A program made the translations under genes and the position numbers. Under the pieces are notes generated by a model that was given only the letters and a program-made list of their open reading frames with translations, was not told the origin of the DNA and did not search any database. 64,000 bases of DNA, from contig NZ_JAKCMI010000041.1 of assembly GCF_021412585.1 (NCBI RefSeq), positions 248,001-312,000 of the forward strand, in the 5' to 3' direction. This document shows positions 16,368 to 25,023 of this stretch, in pieces (position 1 is the first letter of the stretch; every line of letters starts with the position of its first letter). The stretch comes from Halomonas alkalisoli. Its GTDB lineage: Bacteria; Pseudomonadota; Gammaproteobacteria; Pseudomonadales; Halomonadaceae.

Positions 16368-16637
16368 ATGGACGAAGACCTCGAGAGAATGACCCGCGAG
16401 GAACTGATTGAAGAAGCCAAGCGGCTACGCCAGGGTATCCGAGAACACCGCGACTGCAGCGGACACGATCTCTGCTGGCATCATCCTGCCCTGTGGGGGT
16501 TGCTGCCCGACAAGTCCGATCCGGTTCCCGTGGTACCGGAATGGCCGGAATTCATCAGGGGCTGCATCAAGTATCGGCAATCGCTGGATGAGCAGGCGCC
16601 CAAGGCACCACGGTCAGATGAGCCGTATGATGAGTGA
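16368..16637 (+). CDS. Small conserved protein of unknown function
   Basis: This is an 89-aa hydrophilic protein. It opens with an acidic coiled-coil-like helix (DEDLERMTREELIEEAKRLRQGIREHRD) and contains CSGHDLCWHHPALWGLLPD, which looks like a conserved Cys/His/Trp core seen in small uncharacterised proteobacterial proteins. ATG 16368 has GGAG 7 bp upstream and is preferred to ATG 16356. It lies between the intact and the decayed GNAT copies, so it may have been carried inside the duplication. No function can be assigned. Confidence 0.65.
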   Translation: MDEDLERMTREELIEEAKRLRQGIREHRDCSGHDLCWHHPALWGLLPDKSDPVPVVPEWPEFIRGCIKYRQSLDEQAPKAPRSDEPYDE

Positions 16638-16662
16638 ACATCCTGGCAAGCAATGCCAAACC

Positions 16663-16999
16663 ATGCTCCCCCCACGTATCGAAACAGAGCGGCTTCTCCT
16701 GCGAGAACCACGCCCCACAGATGGGCCGCTCCTGTATCGCGCATACACGATAGACCCGGAAGTGACACGCCACCTGGTCTGGCATCCTCATCAGGCACCA
16801 TCCGAGACGCAGCAATACGTGGATGCCTGCATCCAGGCCTGAAAAGAGCACATCCGATATCCCTATATCATTTCGTTGACCAATGACGAGCACGAACCTA
16901 TCGGGATGGTCGATGCACGTCCTCGGGGCCACATGGTCGATATGGGATATGTCCTGGCACGCCAATACTGGGGGCAAGGCATCATGCCGGAGGCGCTGA
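16663..16999 (+). pseudogene. Decayed GNAT acetyltransferase (nonsense codon and 3' loss)
   Basis: The reading frame from ATG 16663 parallels the intact GNAT at 15774: MLPPRIETERLLLREP versus MLPTNIVTTRLSLREP, then YTIDPEVTRHLVWHPHQ versus YTTDTEVTRFLVWRPHK. An in-frame TGA at 16840-16842 replaces the Trp (TGG) of EAWGDRTHFPYV; the same frame then continues with KEHIRYPYIISLTNDE and GYVLARQYWGQGIMPEAL. Homology stops near 16999, about 20 bp before the convergent hydrolase stop, so the C-terminal third is gone. It is therefore a nonfunctional remnant. Confidence 0.85.
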
Positions 17000-17017
17000 G
17001 AAACGACACCGCTTCCG

Positions 17018-17758
17018 CTACAGCGTCTCTTCCAACAACATCGCCAACCGCTTGTGATGCAGCGCATCGGCGGCTGCGTCGTAGCTGGGGGCGTCCTTGG
17101 CCGTGAAGCCGTGGGCTGCGCCCTTGTAGAGCTCGGTGGTGAAATGCACGCCGGCCTTGGCCAACGCCTCATCCATGCGGGCGATCTGCTCGGGGGGCAG
17201 CAGCTCGTCCTTGTCGGCGTGGCCGAGATAGACGCGCCCTTCGATGGTGCCGACCACGTGCACGAGGCTGTTCGGGTCGCCGGCCGTGGCCAGGTTGGCC
17301 GAGTGGAAGCCTGCCGCAGCGGCGACGCGGTCGGGGTGTTCGGCTGCCATGCGCAGCGCGAAGGCGCCGGTCATGCAGTAGCCCACCACGCCTATCTTGC
17401 CGTCCGCGAACTCGGGCTCGTTATCGATGCATTTCAGCAGCGCGGCGAAGTCGCGGGATTGTGCCTCGGGCGTAAGCTGGCCGGCATACTCGAACAGCTT
17501 CGATCGCACGTCCGGATCGCGGAAGGATCTGCCCTCCGGCACGACGGAGCCGCTCGCATTGCGGTAGTAGACGTTGGGCATCAACACGGCATAGCCGCTG
17601 TCCGCGATTTGCTGGGCCTTCTCGTGATAGCAGGGGCGCAGGCCGCCGATATCGGTGAACAGCACCACGGCCGGAAGGGGGCCTTCGGCGCTCCCGGGCG
17701 TGAATACGTAGGCGTCGATGGTGCCGTCGGCAGCGGGGATTTCGATAGCGCGAGACAT
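17018..17758 (-). CDS. Dienelactone hydrolase family protein
   Basis: This is a 246-aa alpha/beta hydrolase of the DLH family. It has a cysteine nucleophile, C128, in GVVGYCMTGAFAL, an aspartate, D184, in GHADKDELLPPE, and a histidine, H216, in KGAAHGF. The fold start AVVLFTDIGGLRPCYHEKAQQIADSGYAVLMPNVYYR is typical. Classical members open dienelactone in chlorocatechol degradation, but many homologues occur outside such pathways. No ortho-cleavage genes are adjacent, so the substrate is open. Confidence 0.88.
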   Translation of the reverse strand: MSRAIEIPAADGTIDAYVFTPGSAEGPLPAVVLFTDIGGLRPCYHEKAQQIADSGYAVLMPNVYYRNASGSVVPEGRSFRDPDVRSKLFEYAGQLTPEAQSRDFAALLKCIDNEPEFADGKIGVVGYCMTGAFALRMAAEHPDRVAAAAGFHSANLATAGDPNSLVHVVGTIEGRVYLGHADKDELLPPEQIARMDEALAKAGVHFTTELYKGAAHGFTAKDAPSYDAAADALHHKRLAMLLEETL

Positions 17759-17989
17759 GAGCGGGCTCCGGGTTGTCGATGCGATTTGTCGTCAGGGGAA
17801 AATGTATCAAAGATCCTGGCTGGCGAACTTTTCGCCTATCCTGATGAGATGCTCGAGAAAGCTCACGACCTAACGCGGCCGCGCCGCCAAAAGCGCGTGC
17901 GCGTTCATCCATTTCAGAGTGTGCTGTCCAATCCCTGCCGAGCGCTATAAAAAATCATGAGGCGCCAAAACAATCATGAGGAGAGTGCC

Positions 17990-18502
17990 ATGAAGGCTGA
18001 AGAGTTGCGGTCCGTCCAGACGCCTCTGAAAGAGCGTTATCGCGAAGCACCGGATGCCGCGCTGATCACTCTGCGCGCGCAAGGGCGTCTCGGTGAAGGT
18101 GTCAGTTGCAGAGTCGAGACAGGCAAAGCGCTGGTTGAGGCCGGGCTGCATCCCGCCACGGGCGGGAGCGGTCAGAGCGCGTGTTCGGGCGACATGCTGC
18201 TCGAAGCCTTGGTGGCCTGCGCGGGGGTGACGCTGAACGCCGTGGCCACGTCACTCGGCATTGAGTTGCGAGATGCCTCGCTCCAGGCGGAAGGTGATCT
18301 CGACTTCCGCGGAACCCTTGGCGTATCAAAGGAAGTTCCCGTCGGCTTCCAGAGTATTCGGCTGCAAGTCACCCTCGACACGGATGCCTCGGAAGAGCAG
18401 CTCGACACTCTCCTGCGCTTGACGGAGCGGTACTGTGTTGTTTACCAAACGCTGGCGCATCCGCCTGCGCTGTCGGTTGCTCGCAAACCCGCAACGGGCT
18501 GA
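17990..18502 (+). CDS. OsmC-family peroxiredoxin-like protein
   Basis: This is a 170-aa OsmC/Ohr-fold protein. The central helix SACSGDMLLEALVACAGVTLNAVA places a cysteine (C77) where the peroxidatic Cys normally sits, and a second Cys, C149, lies in LTERYCVVYQTL, the expected resolving position. Such proteins reduce organic hydroperoxides with dithiol partners. ATG 17990 has GAGGAG at 17978-17983 and is preferred to the upstream in-frame ATG 17957. It is monocistronic, divergent from the dienelactone hydrolase across 231 bp in which I see no clear motif. Confidence 0.85.
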   Translation: MKAEELRSVQTPLKERYREAPDAALITLRAQGRLGEGVSCRVETGKALVEAGLHPATGGSGQSACSGDMLLEALVACAGVTLNAVATSLGIELRDASLQAEGDLDFRGTLGVSKEVPVGFQSIRLQVTLDTDASEEQLDTLLRLTERYCVVYQTLAHPPALSVARKPATG

Positions 18503-18572
18503 GCTTTACATCACACCCACAGGACATACCAACCTGTCGCTTCCGCCGCATCCCATTCGAATACTGCACTGG

Positions 18573-18953
18573 TCACCACCCACCCTGCCGGATCGCCACG
18601 CAGCCGACCACTTCGGGGTTGTAGAGATAGAGCCAGGCGGGACCGAAGGCGGTGGCGTGAATGGCCCGACGATAGAGCCCGGCATGCGGCTGGCGCGGGC
18701 GAAAATCCTCTAGCCTGTCCAGTTCGGCAAGCAGAGTGGCGTCGACGCGAAACACCTCCACCTCTACCCCACGGGAGGTTTCGGGCTTGGCGCCGGGAAA
18801 AGGCCCGAGATCGTAGAGGGTAGCGCTGGTCAGCCGGTCGCTGCCGAGGAAGTCGGCACCCTCCAGCCAGTGATGATTGCGCAGGCCGCGTTTCAGGGTG
18901 CCGTACACGGCCACCAGCGGCGTGCGGGTAACGGAGAGCACGGGCGTGTGCAT
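18573..18953 (-). CDS. Gamma-glutamylcyclotransferase-like protein
   Basis: This is a 126-aa protein with the GGCT/AIG2 fold. The substrate-binding loop VAVYGTLKRGLRNHHWL is diagnostic, followed by ATLYDLGPFPGAKP and a catalytic-type glutamate in LDRLEDFRP. Members release 5-oxoproline from gamma-glutamyl compounds or repair such adducts. GGAGG precedes the start at 18953. It lies alone between OsmC (convergent) and the C-N hydrolase (divergent). Confidence 0.87.
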   Translation of the reverse strand: MHTPVLSVTRTPLVAVYGTLKRGLRNHHWLEGADFLGSDRLTSATLYDLGPFPGAKPETSRGVEVEVFRVDATLLAELDRLEDFRPRQPHAGLYRRAIHATAFGPAWLYLYNPEVVGCVAIRQGGW

Positions 18954-19089
18954 GGTGGGCTTCCTCCTCGACGCGTCGGTGCCTGAATGAAGTCTAGCTC
19001 AGCGCCTTGTTCCGTCATGATGCCAACCGTCACTCTCCCAACGAAAAATGTCGTACGCTTACCGAGGGCCAGCGAGAGGGAGCGAACCG

Positions 19090-19833
19090 ATGAAGCTGTG
19101 TGCCGTGCAGTACGCCTCGACAACGGGCGATATCGAAGGGAACGTGGCACGCCATGTCGAGTTCGTCGAACTGGCGGCGACGCATGGCGCCGAGCTGATT
19201 TTCTTCCCCGAGCTCTCGCTGACCGGCTACGAGCCGACGCTGGCCAATAGCCTGGCCACCCACGAGGAGGACCCGCGACTGGATGTGTTCCAGCACCTGA
19301 GCGATGCCCATGGCATCGTGATCGGTGCCGGGCTGCCGCTGGTCACCTCACAAATGCCGCGGATCGGCATGGTGGTGTTCCAGCCCCGCGCGGGGCGCCA
19401 AGCCTATGCCAAGCAGCACCTGCACGACGACGAGCTGCCCTACTTCTCTTCCGGGGAGAGGCCGATGCTCATCGAGACCCGCCAGCACCGCCTGGCGCTG
19501 GCGATCTGCTATGAGTCGCTGCAGCCCGATCATATCGCCACGGCGGCAAGCCTCGGCGCGGATGTGTACCTGGCCAGCCTGGCCAAGCTGGCACCGGGGA
19601 TGGATGAGGCCTATGCCTGTTATGCCACCTTCGCCCGCGAGCGAGCCATGACGATCCTGATGGCCAACTGCGTGGGCCCCTGCGACGGAGAATCTGGCGG
19701 GGGCCGCTCGGCGGCCTGGATCGACCGCGGCAAGCGTATCGCCAGCCTGGCAGACGAACAGGAAGCCATGCTGATGCTCGATACGGCCACCCTGGCCACC
19801 CGCGTGCTGGCCCCGGCGCCACCGGCAGCCTAG
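19090..19833 (+). CDS. Carbon-nitrogen hydrolase (nitrilase superfamily)
   Basis: This is a 247-aa nitrilase-superfamily amidase. The Glu-Lys-Cys triad is visible: E41 in FFPELSLTGYE, K108 in AYAKQHLHDDE and C140 in LALAICYESL. A second conserved Glu lies just downstream in YES. The start at ATG 19090 follows GGGAG; the longer ORF from 19048 lacks a better site. It precedes the Ca/Na antiporter gene by 74 bp on the same strand. Substrates of this branch (omega-amidase or deaminated glutathione type) cannot be separated here. Confidence 0.87.
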   Translation: MKLCAVQYASTTGDIEGNVARHVEFVELAATHGAELIFFPELSLTGYEPTLANSLATHEEDPRLDVFQHLSDAHGIVIGAGLPLVTSQMPRIGMVVFQPRAGRQAYAKQHLHDDELPYFSSGERPMLIETRQHRLALAICYESLQPDHIATAASLGADVYLASLAKLAPGMDEAYACYATFARERAMTILMANCVGPCDGESGGGRSAAWIDRGKRIASLADEQEAMLMLDTATLATRVLAPAPPAA

Positions 19834-19907
19834 CAGGGGTTTGAAGGCCCACGCCTCCCGGTCGAAGACGTGTTTCATCCCTATCTTGAATGCTTGGAAC
19901 TCCTTCA

Positions 19908-20972
19908 ATGCTGACACTGCTGATGTTGTTGATCGGCCTTGCGCTGCTGATTGCCGGTGCAGAGGGCCTCGTGCAGGGTGCTTCTCGCCTGGCTGCTCGC
20001 CTGGGCATCTCGCCGTTGATCGTCGGCCTTACCGTGGTGGCTTTCGGCACCAGTGCCCCGGAACTCGTCGTCAGCCTCAAGGCGGCCTTTGCCGGCCAGG
20101 CGGGCATCGCCATGGGCAACGTGGTGGGCAGCAATATTTTCAATGTGCTGTTCATCCTGGGGGTCTCGGCACTGATCGTGCCGCTCGCGGTGGCCCACCA
20201 GCTGATTCGTCTGGATATCCCGCTGATGATCGGGCTCTCGCTGATCGTCTTCCTGATGGCGACCGATGGGCATATCGGCCGGTACGAGGGTGGGCTGCTG
20301 GTGCTGGGGCTGGTCGCCTACACGGGTTTTCTGCTGTGGCAAGGGCGGCGCCAGGCACCGGCCGCCGAGCCGACGCCCGGGGATGAGAAAAAAAACCGTC
20401 ACTGGGGGCGCGATGCGCTGTTCGTCGCGGGCGGGCTCGCCATGCTGGTGGCCGGTTCACGCCTGTTCGTCGACTCGGCCGTGGTGCTGGCGACCTGGTT
20501 CGGCGTCAGCGATCAGGTGATCGGCCTGACGCTGGTGGCGGCGGGGACCTCGCTACCCGAGGTGGTGACCTCGATCCTGGCTGCCCTGCGTGGGCAGCGG
20601 GACATTGCCGTGGGCAACGTAGTGGGCAGCAATATCTTCAACTTGCTTGGCGTGCTTGGCCTCACCAGCCTGCTCGCCCCCGCCGGCATCGCCGTGACCG
20701 AGGCCATGCTCAGCCTGGACCTGCCGGTGATGATCGCCGTGGCCATCGCCTGCCTGCCGATCTGCTTCACCGCCAGTGCCATCAGCCGCTGGGAGGGCAC
20801 CGTACTGCTGGGCTACTACGTGGCCTACACCGCCTACCTGGTGCTGGCCGCCACCCACCATGACGCCCAGGCCGGATTCAGCGCGCTGATGCTCTATTTC
20901 GTGCTGCCGATCACCGCCCTGACCCTCGCCGTGCTGGTCGTACCCGAGCTGCGCCGAAGAGCGGTCAGGTAA
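19908..20972 (+). CDS. Calcium/sodium antiporter (YrbG-like)
   Basis: This is a 354-aa CaCA-family exchanger with two inverted halves. Each carries the alpha-repeat pair: VVAFGTSAPELVVSLKAA with MGNVVGSNIFNVLFILG in the first half, and LVAAGTSLPEVVTSILAALRG with VGNVVGSNIFNLLGVLGL in the second. The acidic residues in SAPE and SLPE form the cation site. About ten helices are expected. ATG 19908 is chosen over 19890 because it begins directly at the first membrane helix. Confidence 0.92.
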   Translation: MLTLLMLLIGLALLIAGAEGLVQGASRLAARLGISPLIVGLTVVAFGTSAPELVVSLKAAFAGQAGIAMGNVVGSNIFNVLFILGVSALIVPLAVAHQLIRLDIPLMIGLSLIVFLMATDGHIGRYEGGLLVLGLVAYTGFLLWQGRRQAPAAEPTPGDEKKNRHWGRDALFVAGGLAMLVAGSRLFVDSAVVLATWFGVSDQVIGLTLVAAGTSLPEVVTSILAALRGQRDIAVGNVVGSNIFNLLGVLGLTSLLAPAGIAVTEAMLSLDLPVMIAVAIACLPICFTASAISRWEGTVLLGYYVAYTAYLVLAATHHDAQAGFSALMLYFVLPITALTLAVLVVPELRRRAVR

Positions 20973-20975
20973 GGA

Positions 20976-21001
20976 CAGGGGGCCTGCGACGTCGCCCCCT
21001 G
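20976..21001. terminator. Hairpin between convergent antiporter and MBL genes
   Basis: The arms CAGGGGG / CCCCCTG enclose a 12-nt loop, just after the antiporter stop and just before the MBL stop. There is no T-run, so it is a terminator-like structure only. Confidence 0.45.
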
Positions 21002-21008
21002 CCAAGGT

Positions 21009-21653
21009 TCAGCCCAGCAGGCGCGCCAGGGCACCATCCACATGGCCTGCCCAGTCGCCCGGCGACATTTCCTGAAAGCCCGTGTCGCCGAGGAAGGCGC
21101 TGCCGAACACCACGTCCGGCTCGAGTTCACGCAGGAGCCTGAGGCTCTCGGCCAGTTGTTCCCGGTCCTTTTCGTCGTTGTGGCCGGAAATGAAGCCGGC
21201 GTGCCAGTCGCCCCTCTCACCACGGTAGAGCGTATCCCCGGTGAACAGGTAGCGCTTGCCGTGGGGCGAGTGCACCAGGAAGCAGGTACTGCCGGGACTG
21301 TGCCCCGGAGTGGGGATCACCTCGACGTTGCCCAGGTGCATCTCGCGCCGCTCGAACAAAATCTCCGGCGTGCGGTAGCGGGCAAAGTCGTCAAGCTCGG
21401 CGCGGTGGCCGCCCAGCTTGGCCCCGAATCGCTGGTGGATCGTCTCGAGCGTTGCCCCCAGTTCGTCCCGGTGGCTCAGGTACTGGTAGGCCACGCCGCC
21501 CAGCTCCGCCATCCTGTCGATCTCATGTTGATGACCGGTGTTGTAGAAGAGCACGTTGCCTTCGTCTCGCGTCAGCAGGTAGGCGTGAACGGTCAGCCCG
21601 GCGAAAGGGCTTTCCACGTCGGTTTCCCAGATATCCGGTTGAACGTGGCGCAT
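21009..21653 (-). CDS. Metallo-beta-lactamase-fold protein with atypical metal site
   Basis: This is a 214-aa MBL-fold protein. The later metal ligands are present: H118 in IPTPGHSPGSTCFLV and D140 in RYLFTGDTLYRGERG. The classic HxHxDH motif is replaced by YLSHRDELGATL (H61, D63), a form seen in a separate MBL subgroup. It may bind a single or unusual metal, or hydrolyse an unusual thioester or lactone. ATG 21653 has AAAGGAG upstream; the ORF from 21740 runs into a repeat. It is monocistronic. Confidence 0.8.
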   Translation of the reverse strand: MRHVQPDIWETDVESPFAGLTVHAYLLTRDEGNVLFYNTGHQHEIDRMAELGGVAYQYLSHRDELGATLETIHQRFGAKLGGHRAELDDFARYRTPEILFERREMHLGNVEVIPTPGHSPGSTCFLVHSPHGKRYLFTGDTLYRGERGDWHAGFISGHNDEKDREQLAESLRLLRELEPDVVFGSAFLGDTGFQEMSPGDWAGHVDGALARLLG

Positions 21654-21688
21654 GGCTGTTCTCCTTTGTGTGGCTACACAGTCGGAGC

Positions 21689-21764
21689 CTAGGCATTGTC
21701 TGAAAAGTCGGCGAGCGATGGTAAGACAAGGCAAAAACAAGCAAAATTTAGGTCAAGGTAGATC
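21689..21764. repeat. Dispersed intergenic element, copy B (truncated)
   Basis: This holds the left half of the element: TAGGCATTGTCTGAAAAGTC, then GGCGAGCGATGG, then AGACAAGGCAAAAA. It parallels the left end of copy C (TAGGCTTGAGCTGAAAAGTC with AGACAAGGCAAAAA). No matching right terminal repeat is found before the next gene, so the copy looks truncated. Confidence 0.6.
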
Positions 21765-21844
21765 ATGCTCCTTTCTCCTAGTCGCTTTACAGACACGAAG
21801 CGGCTGCGCGATGCTGGGCCGCCAAATCTCCGGAGTTCACTGCC

Positions 21845-22807
21845 TTGACACGCCAGGCGCTCGAGAAATACCAGGTACTGGCCTATCTGGCGGCGATCGC
21901 GTCAGGCCTGGCACTCGGCACGGCCCTGCCGGGGCGGGTTGGCGTGCTGGAAGCAGTGCTGTGGCCGCTGTTGGGGGCGCTGCTCTACGTCACCTTCACT
22001 CAGGTACCGCTGACGCAGCTGCGCGCGGCATGGCGCGACACGCGTTTTCTTACCGCGGCGGTGGTCGGCAACTTCTTGCTGTTGCCCCTCGTCGCCTGGG
22101 GGTTGGCGAGCCTTTTCGCCGCCGAGCCGGCGGTTCGCCTGGGCATGCTGCTGGTGCTGCTGGTGCCCTGCACGGACTGGTTCATTACCTTTTCCCATCT
22201 GGGCGGCGGCAGGGCGCAGTATGCCATTGCCTTCTCGCCGATCAGCCTGCTGCTTCAGCTTGCGCTGCTGCCCTTTTACCTCTGGCTGTTCCTCGATCAG
22301 AGCCTGCTGGTCGCCGTGGTGCAGCGGGAGCTGCTGATGGCTTTTGCGGGGCTGATTCTGCTGCCTTTGCTGCTGGCATTCGCCACCCAGAAATGGACGC
22401 AGCGCCACCGCGCCCGGGAACGGCACATCGAGCGGCTAGCCTGGCTGCCGGTGCCGCTGCTGGCCCTGGTGGTGTTCTCCATCGCCGCCACCCAGGTCAA
22501 TGTCGTCGTCGGCTCACTGCCTCTGCTCGGCGGGCTGCTGCTGGCCTTTGCCTGCTTTCTGCTCGTCGCAGCGCTGCTGGCCCGACTGTTGGCACAGGTG
22601 GCGCAACTTCCTCCTGCCCAAGGGCGCGTGCTGGCCTTCAGTCTGGGCACGCGAAACTCCTTCGTCGTGCTGCCCCTGGCACTCTCTCTTCCCGCTTCCT
22701 ACGAGCTGGCGGTGGTGGCCATCGTGTTCCAGTCACTGGTCGAGCTGATCGGCATGGCAATCTTCCTGTGGTGGGTGCCACAGCGACTCTTTCGTAGCAA
22801 TGCCTGA
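21845..22807 (+). CDS. BASS/ACR3-like membrane carrier
   Basis: This is a 320-aa protein with about ten hydrophobic helices, in the bile acid:sodium symporter superfamily. VLLVPCTDWFITFSHLGGGRAQYAIAFSP resembles the ACR3 arsenite-carrier region, in which a conserved Cys follows Pro in helix 4. SLGTRNSFVVLPLALSLPASYELAVVAIVFQSLVELIGM parallels the second conserved ACR3 region. The start is TTG 21845 with CCGGAG upstream. An arsenite or antimonite role is possible but no ars regulator is adjacent, so only the superfamily is firm. Confidence 0.75.
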   Translation: MTRQALEKYQVLAYLAAIASGLALGTALPGRVGVLEAVLWPLLGALLYVTFTQVPLTQLRAAWRDTRFLTAAVVGNFLLLPLVAWGLASLFAAEPAVRLGMLLVLLVPCTDWFITFSHLGGGRAQYAIAFSPISLLLQLALLPFYLWLFLDQSLLVAVVQRELLMAFAGLILLPLLLAFATQKWTQRHRARERHIERLAWLPVPLLALVVFSIAATQVNVVVGSLPLLGGLLLAFACFLLVAALLARLLAQVAQLPPAQGRVLAFSLGTRNSFVVLPLALSLPASYELAVVAIVFQSLVELIGMAIFLWWVPQRLFRSNA

Positions 22808-22941
22808 TGCCTGCTGACAGCCGAATACACGGCCGCATTGGTACCATGCAAGGACTCACGGGCAGCTATACTCGCTACGATATGCACAACTGCGACACGC
22901 AATAGAACCGGATCATAACGATAGTAAAAAGGTTCTCCCCC

Positions 22942-23556
22942 ATGATCTCTTCCCGGCTGTTCGGCTGGTTGCTCCTTGCCCTGCCCGTAGCGGCAATCGC
23001 CGTCGTCAATCCTCCACCGCAGGCAGACGAGGCGGTGCGCAAGGCCGAGGTGCTGGAGCAGGTGGTGGCCCCCGATGTGGAAGTCACCGAGCCCACGGAA
23101 CCGCTAAGCGAGCAGGAGGCCCAGGTCGTCGATCCGGAGGGCATCGATCCCTTGGAAGAACCCCTCACCTGCCTGGCACGCTCCATCTACTGGGAGGCCA
23201 AGGGCGTGCCGGGACGCGATATGGAATCGGTGGCCAATGTGGTGATGAACCGGCTCGCTGACGAGGCCTTCCCCAACACCATCTGCGACGTGGTGAAACA
23301 GGGCTCGGAGCAGCCCCCCTGCCAGTTTTCCTGGTGGTGTGACGGCCGACCCGATGAAGTGGTGGAGGGCGACGCCTACGAAGTGGCCAAGGAGGTGGCG
23401 CGCCTGGCTCTCAATCAGGAGCTACCCGACCACACGGACGGAGCGCTCTATTTCCACGACCGCACCGTGCATCCCCACTGGGCGAACGAGTTCCTGGTCA
23501 CTATCGAAACCGAGGCCTTCATCTTCTACCGACCTGACGTCGCCTCCGCCAACTGA
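22942..23556 (+). CDS. SleB/CwlJ-like cell wall hydrolase, exported
   Basis: This is a 204-aa protein. Residues 1-22 form a hydrophobic signal/anchor sequence, followed by an acidic, proline-rich linker (residues 23-75). From about residue 77 comes a Hydrolase_2 domain with the catalytic glutamate, E85, in ARSIYWEAKGVPGRDMESVANVVMNR, then FSWWCDGRPDEV and ALYFHDRTVHPHWA. The family are lytic transglycosylase-type peptidoglycan hydrolases. In a non-sporulating organism it likely acts in wall turnover. Confidence 0.87.
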   Translation: MISSRLFGWLLLALPVAAIAVVNPPPQADEAVRKAEVLEQVVAPDVEVTEPTEPLSEQEAQVVDPEGIDPLEEPLTCLARSIYWEAKGVPGRDMESVANVVMNRLADEAFPNTICDVVKQGSEQPPCQFSWWCDGRPDEVVEGDAYEVAKEVARLALNQELPDHTDGALYFHDRTVHPHWANEFLVTIETEAFIFYRPDVASAN

Positions 23557-23577
23557 GGGCAACCCACGGGAGAACGC

Positions 23578-24468
23578 TCAGGTCTTGCGGAAGGCGTCCA
23601 TCACATACCCCACCAGAGCCTCACTGGCCTGGCCCGCACCGGGTCGTTTGACCAGCTCCAATTGGTAGTCACCCAGCGGCGGAAGCAGGCTAGAGTCGAT
23701 CCGTCGCAGCGGTGGACGAATCAAGCTGAGCGGAAAAGGCGACACGGCCAGGTCGGCGAGCATGGCTGCCTCATGACCGGCACAATGCTCGCAGGTATAA
23801 GCGATCCGATAGCTCATACCGGCATGGTCCAGCGCGTCGAGAGCCATCCCCCGCCAGGCACAGCCATGATGTGCCAGGGCTACCGGTAGCGGCGAGCGCT
23901 GTGCAGCGATACCGCCTTCCCGCCCCGCCCATACCAGCGCCTCGCTGTGCACGATCTCGCCGCGTACTTCCTGCCCCGGATTGCCGGCGGTAACCAACAC
24001 CAGGTCAAGGTCGCCAGCGTCCAGGCGGGCGAGCATCTCCCGACTGCTGCCCACGACCACATCGACCTGCACAGCCGGGTGCGAGCGGGCGAACTGACCC
24101 AGCACGCCTGGCAGGATTCGTGTGCCCACATCATCGGTCGTGCCGAAACCGATGCGCCCTTCCAAGGAAGGGGACAGAAACTGGGTCACTGCTTCCTCAT
24201 TGAGCCTGAGCAGACGCCGCCCGTAGCCGAGCAGTATCTCCCCTTCCGGCGTGAGTCTGACCTGACGGGCCTCGCGTACGAATAGCGCCTGGCCCAGCGT
24301 CTCTTCCAGACGCTTGATCTGCATGCTGAGCGCCGAGGGCGTGCGAAACACCTGGCGGGCGGCTCGGGTGAAGCTGCCGCATTCGGCAATGGCGACGAAG
24401 GTGCGCAACACATCCGAGTCGAGTAGCGGCAGGGCGCTATTGCCGTTCGGCAGGGTGACAGCTGTCAT
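23578..24468 (-). CDS. LysR-family regulator
   Basis: This is a 296-aa LysR protein. Its winged helix is LLDSDVLRTFVAIAECGSFTRAARQVFRTPSALSMQIKRLEETLGQALF, followed by a substrate-binding domain with LEGRIGFGTTDDVGTRILPGVL. ATG 24468 has AAAGG upstream and is preferred over 24483. It is divergent from the DUF1127 protein, which is its likeliest target. The domain has several cysteines (HHGCAWRG, TCEHCAGHE), so redox or metal sensing is possible but unproven. Confidence 0.88.
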   Translation of the reverse strand: MTAVTLPNGNSALPLLDSDVLRTFVAIAECGSFTRAARQVFRTPSALSMQIKRLEETLGQALFVREARQVRLTPEGEILLGYGRRLLRLNEEAVTQFLSPSLEGRIGFGTTDDVGTRILPGVLGQFARSHPAVQVDVVVGSSREMLARLDAGDLDLVLVTAGNPGQEVRGEIVHSEALVWAGREGGIAAQRSPLPVALAHHGCAWRGMALDALDHAGMSYRIAYTCEHCAGHEAAMLADLAVSPFPLSLIRPPLRRIDSSLLPPLGDYQLELVKRPGAGQASEALVGYVMDAFRKT

Positions 24469-24629
24469 GGGGCAACCTTTCAATTTTTCTTATAGCACAA
24501 TGTAGACCTTTTCGTTTGCCTGATCAAACTCGCCAAGCCAAGCTATCCCCAGAGGTCGCGACCCTCCCTTAATCCATAAGAGTGCATGGCAACCGTCCCA
24601 TATGGCGGCTGCCTGCCAGGAGGTGCGAC

Positions 24630-24971
24630 ATGAGCCAGTACGAACCGCTTCGCCAGCCCAACTCGGTGGCCAACAAGCAGCGCCCCACCCCACCGCCCCA
24701 GCCGGATTTCTTCATGCCGGCCATGCCCCCGCTGGGGTTGATCCACAAGCTCGAAACCAAGTGGTGGGAATACCGGCGCCGGCGGCAGTTTCACCAGCGC
24801 TTCCTGCCGCTGCTGGCCCATGACGACCATATCCTCGAGGACATGGGCCATCACCGCGACGACATCCTGTGGGCATCGCGCCTGCCGCTGAAGGAAGACG
24901 CGGAGCAGGCGCTGGTGAAGCGCCGGGCGCTACGCAAGGCCCGGCAGGGCCATTTCTCCCTGCTTGGTTGA
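24630..24971 (+). CDS. DUF1127-containing small protein
   Basis: This is a 113-aa protein. After a Pro-rich N-terminus (RPTPPPQPDFFMPAMPP) comes YRRRRQFHQRFLPLLAHDDHILEDMGHHRDDILWA, the short Arg-rich DUF1127 helix pair ending in the usual D(I/M)G.xRDD pattern. In other proteobacteria DUF1127 proteins affect phosphate, carbon or nitrogen metabolism, some by binding RNA or partner proteins. It is longer than the common 45-70 aa forms. GGAGGTG precedes ATG 24630. Confidence 0.82.
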   Translation: MSQYEPLRQPNSVANKQRPTPPPQPDFFMPAMPPLGLIHKLETKWWEYRRRRQFHQRFLPLLAHDDHILEDMGHHRDDILWASRLPLKEDAEQALVKRRALRKARQGHFSLLG

Positions 24972-24977
24972 GACCCC

Positions 24978-25010
24978 AAGGCCCTCTGGCGAACCGTCGC
25001 CGGGGGGCTT
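24978..25010. terminator. Hairpin between DUF1127 and cupredoxin genes
   Basis: AAGGCCCTCTGGCGA (24978-24992) pairs imperfectly with TCGCCGGGGGGCTT (24997-25010) around a 4-nt loop. It lies between two convergent stops. A T-run is lacking, so it is only terminator-like. Confidence 0.4.
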
Positions 25011-25023
25011 GTCCGTCACCGGC

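Noticed and set aside
16408..16842. 144-aa frame overlapping the small protein at 16368 as a separate gene
   Set aside because: Only the part from 16663 has homology (to GNAT), and it belongs to the decayed copy; the upstream part is the shadow of the 89-aa gene.
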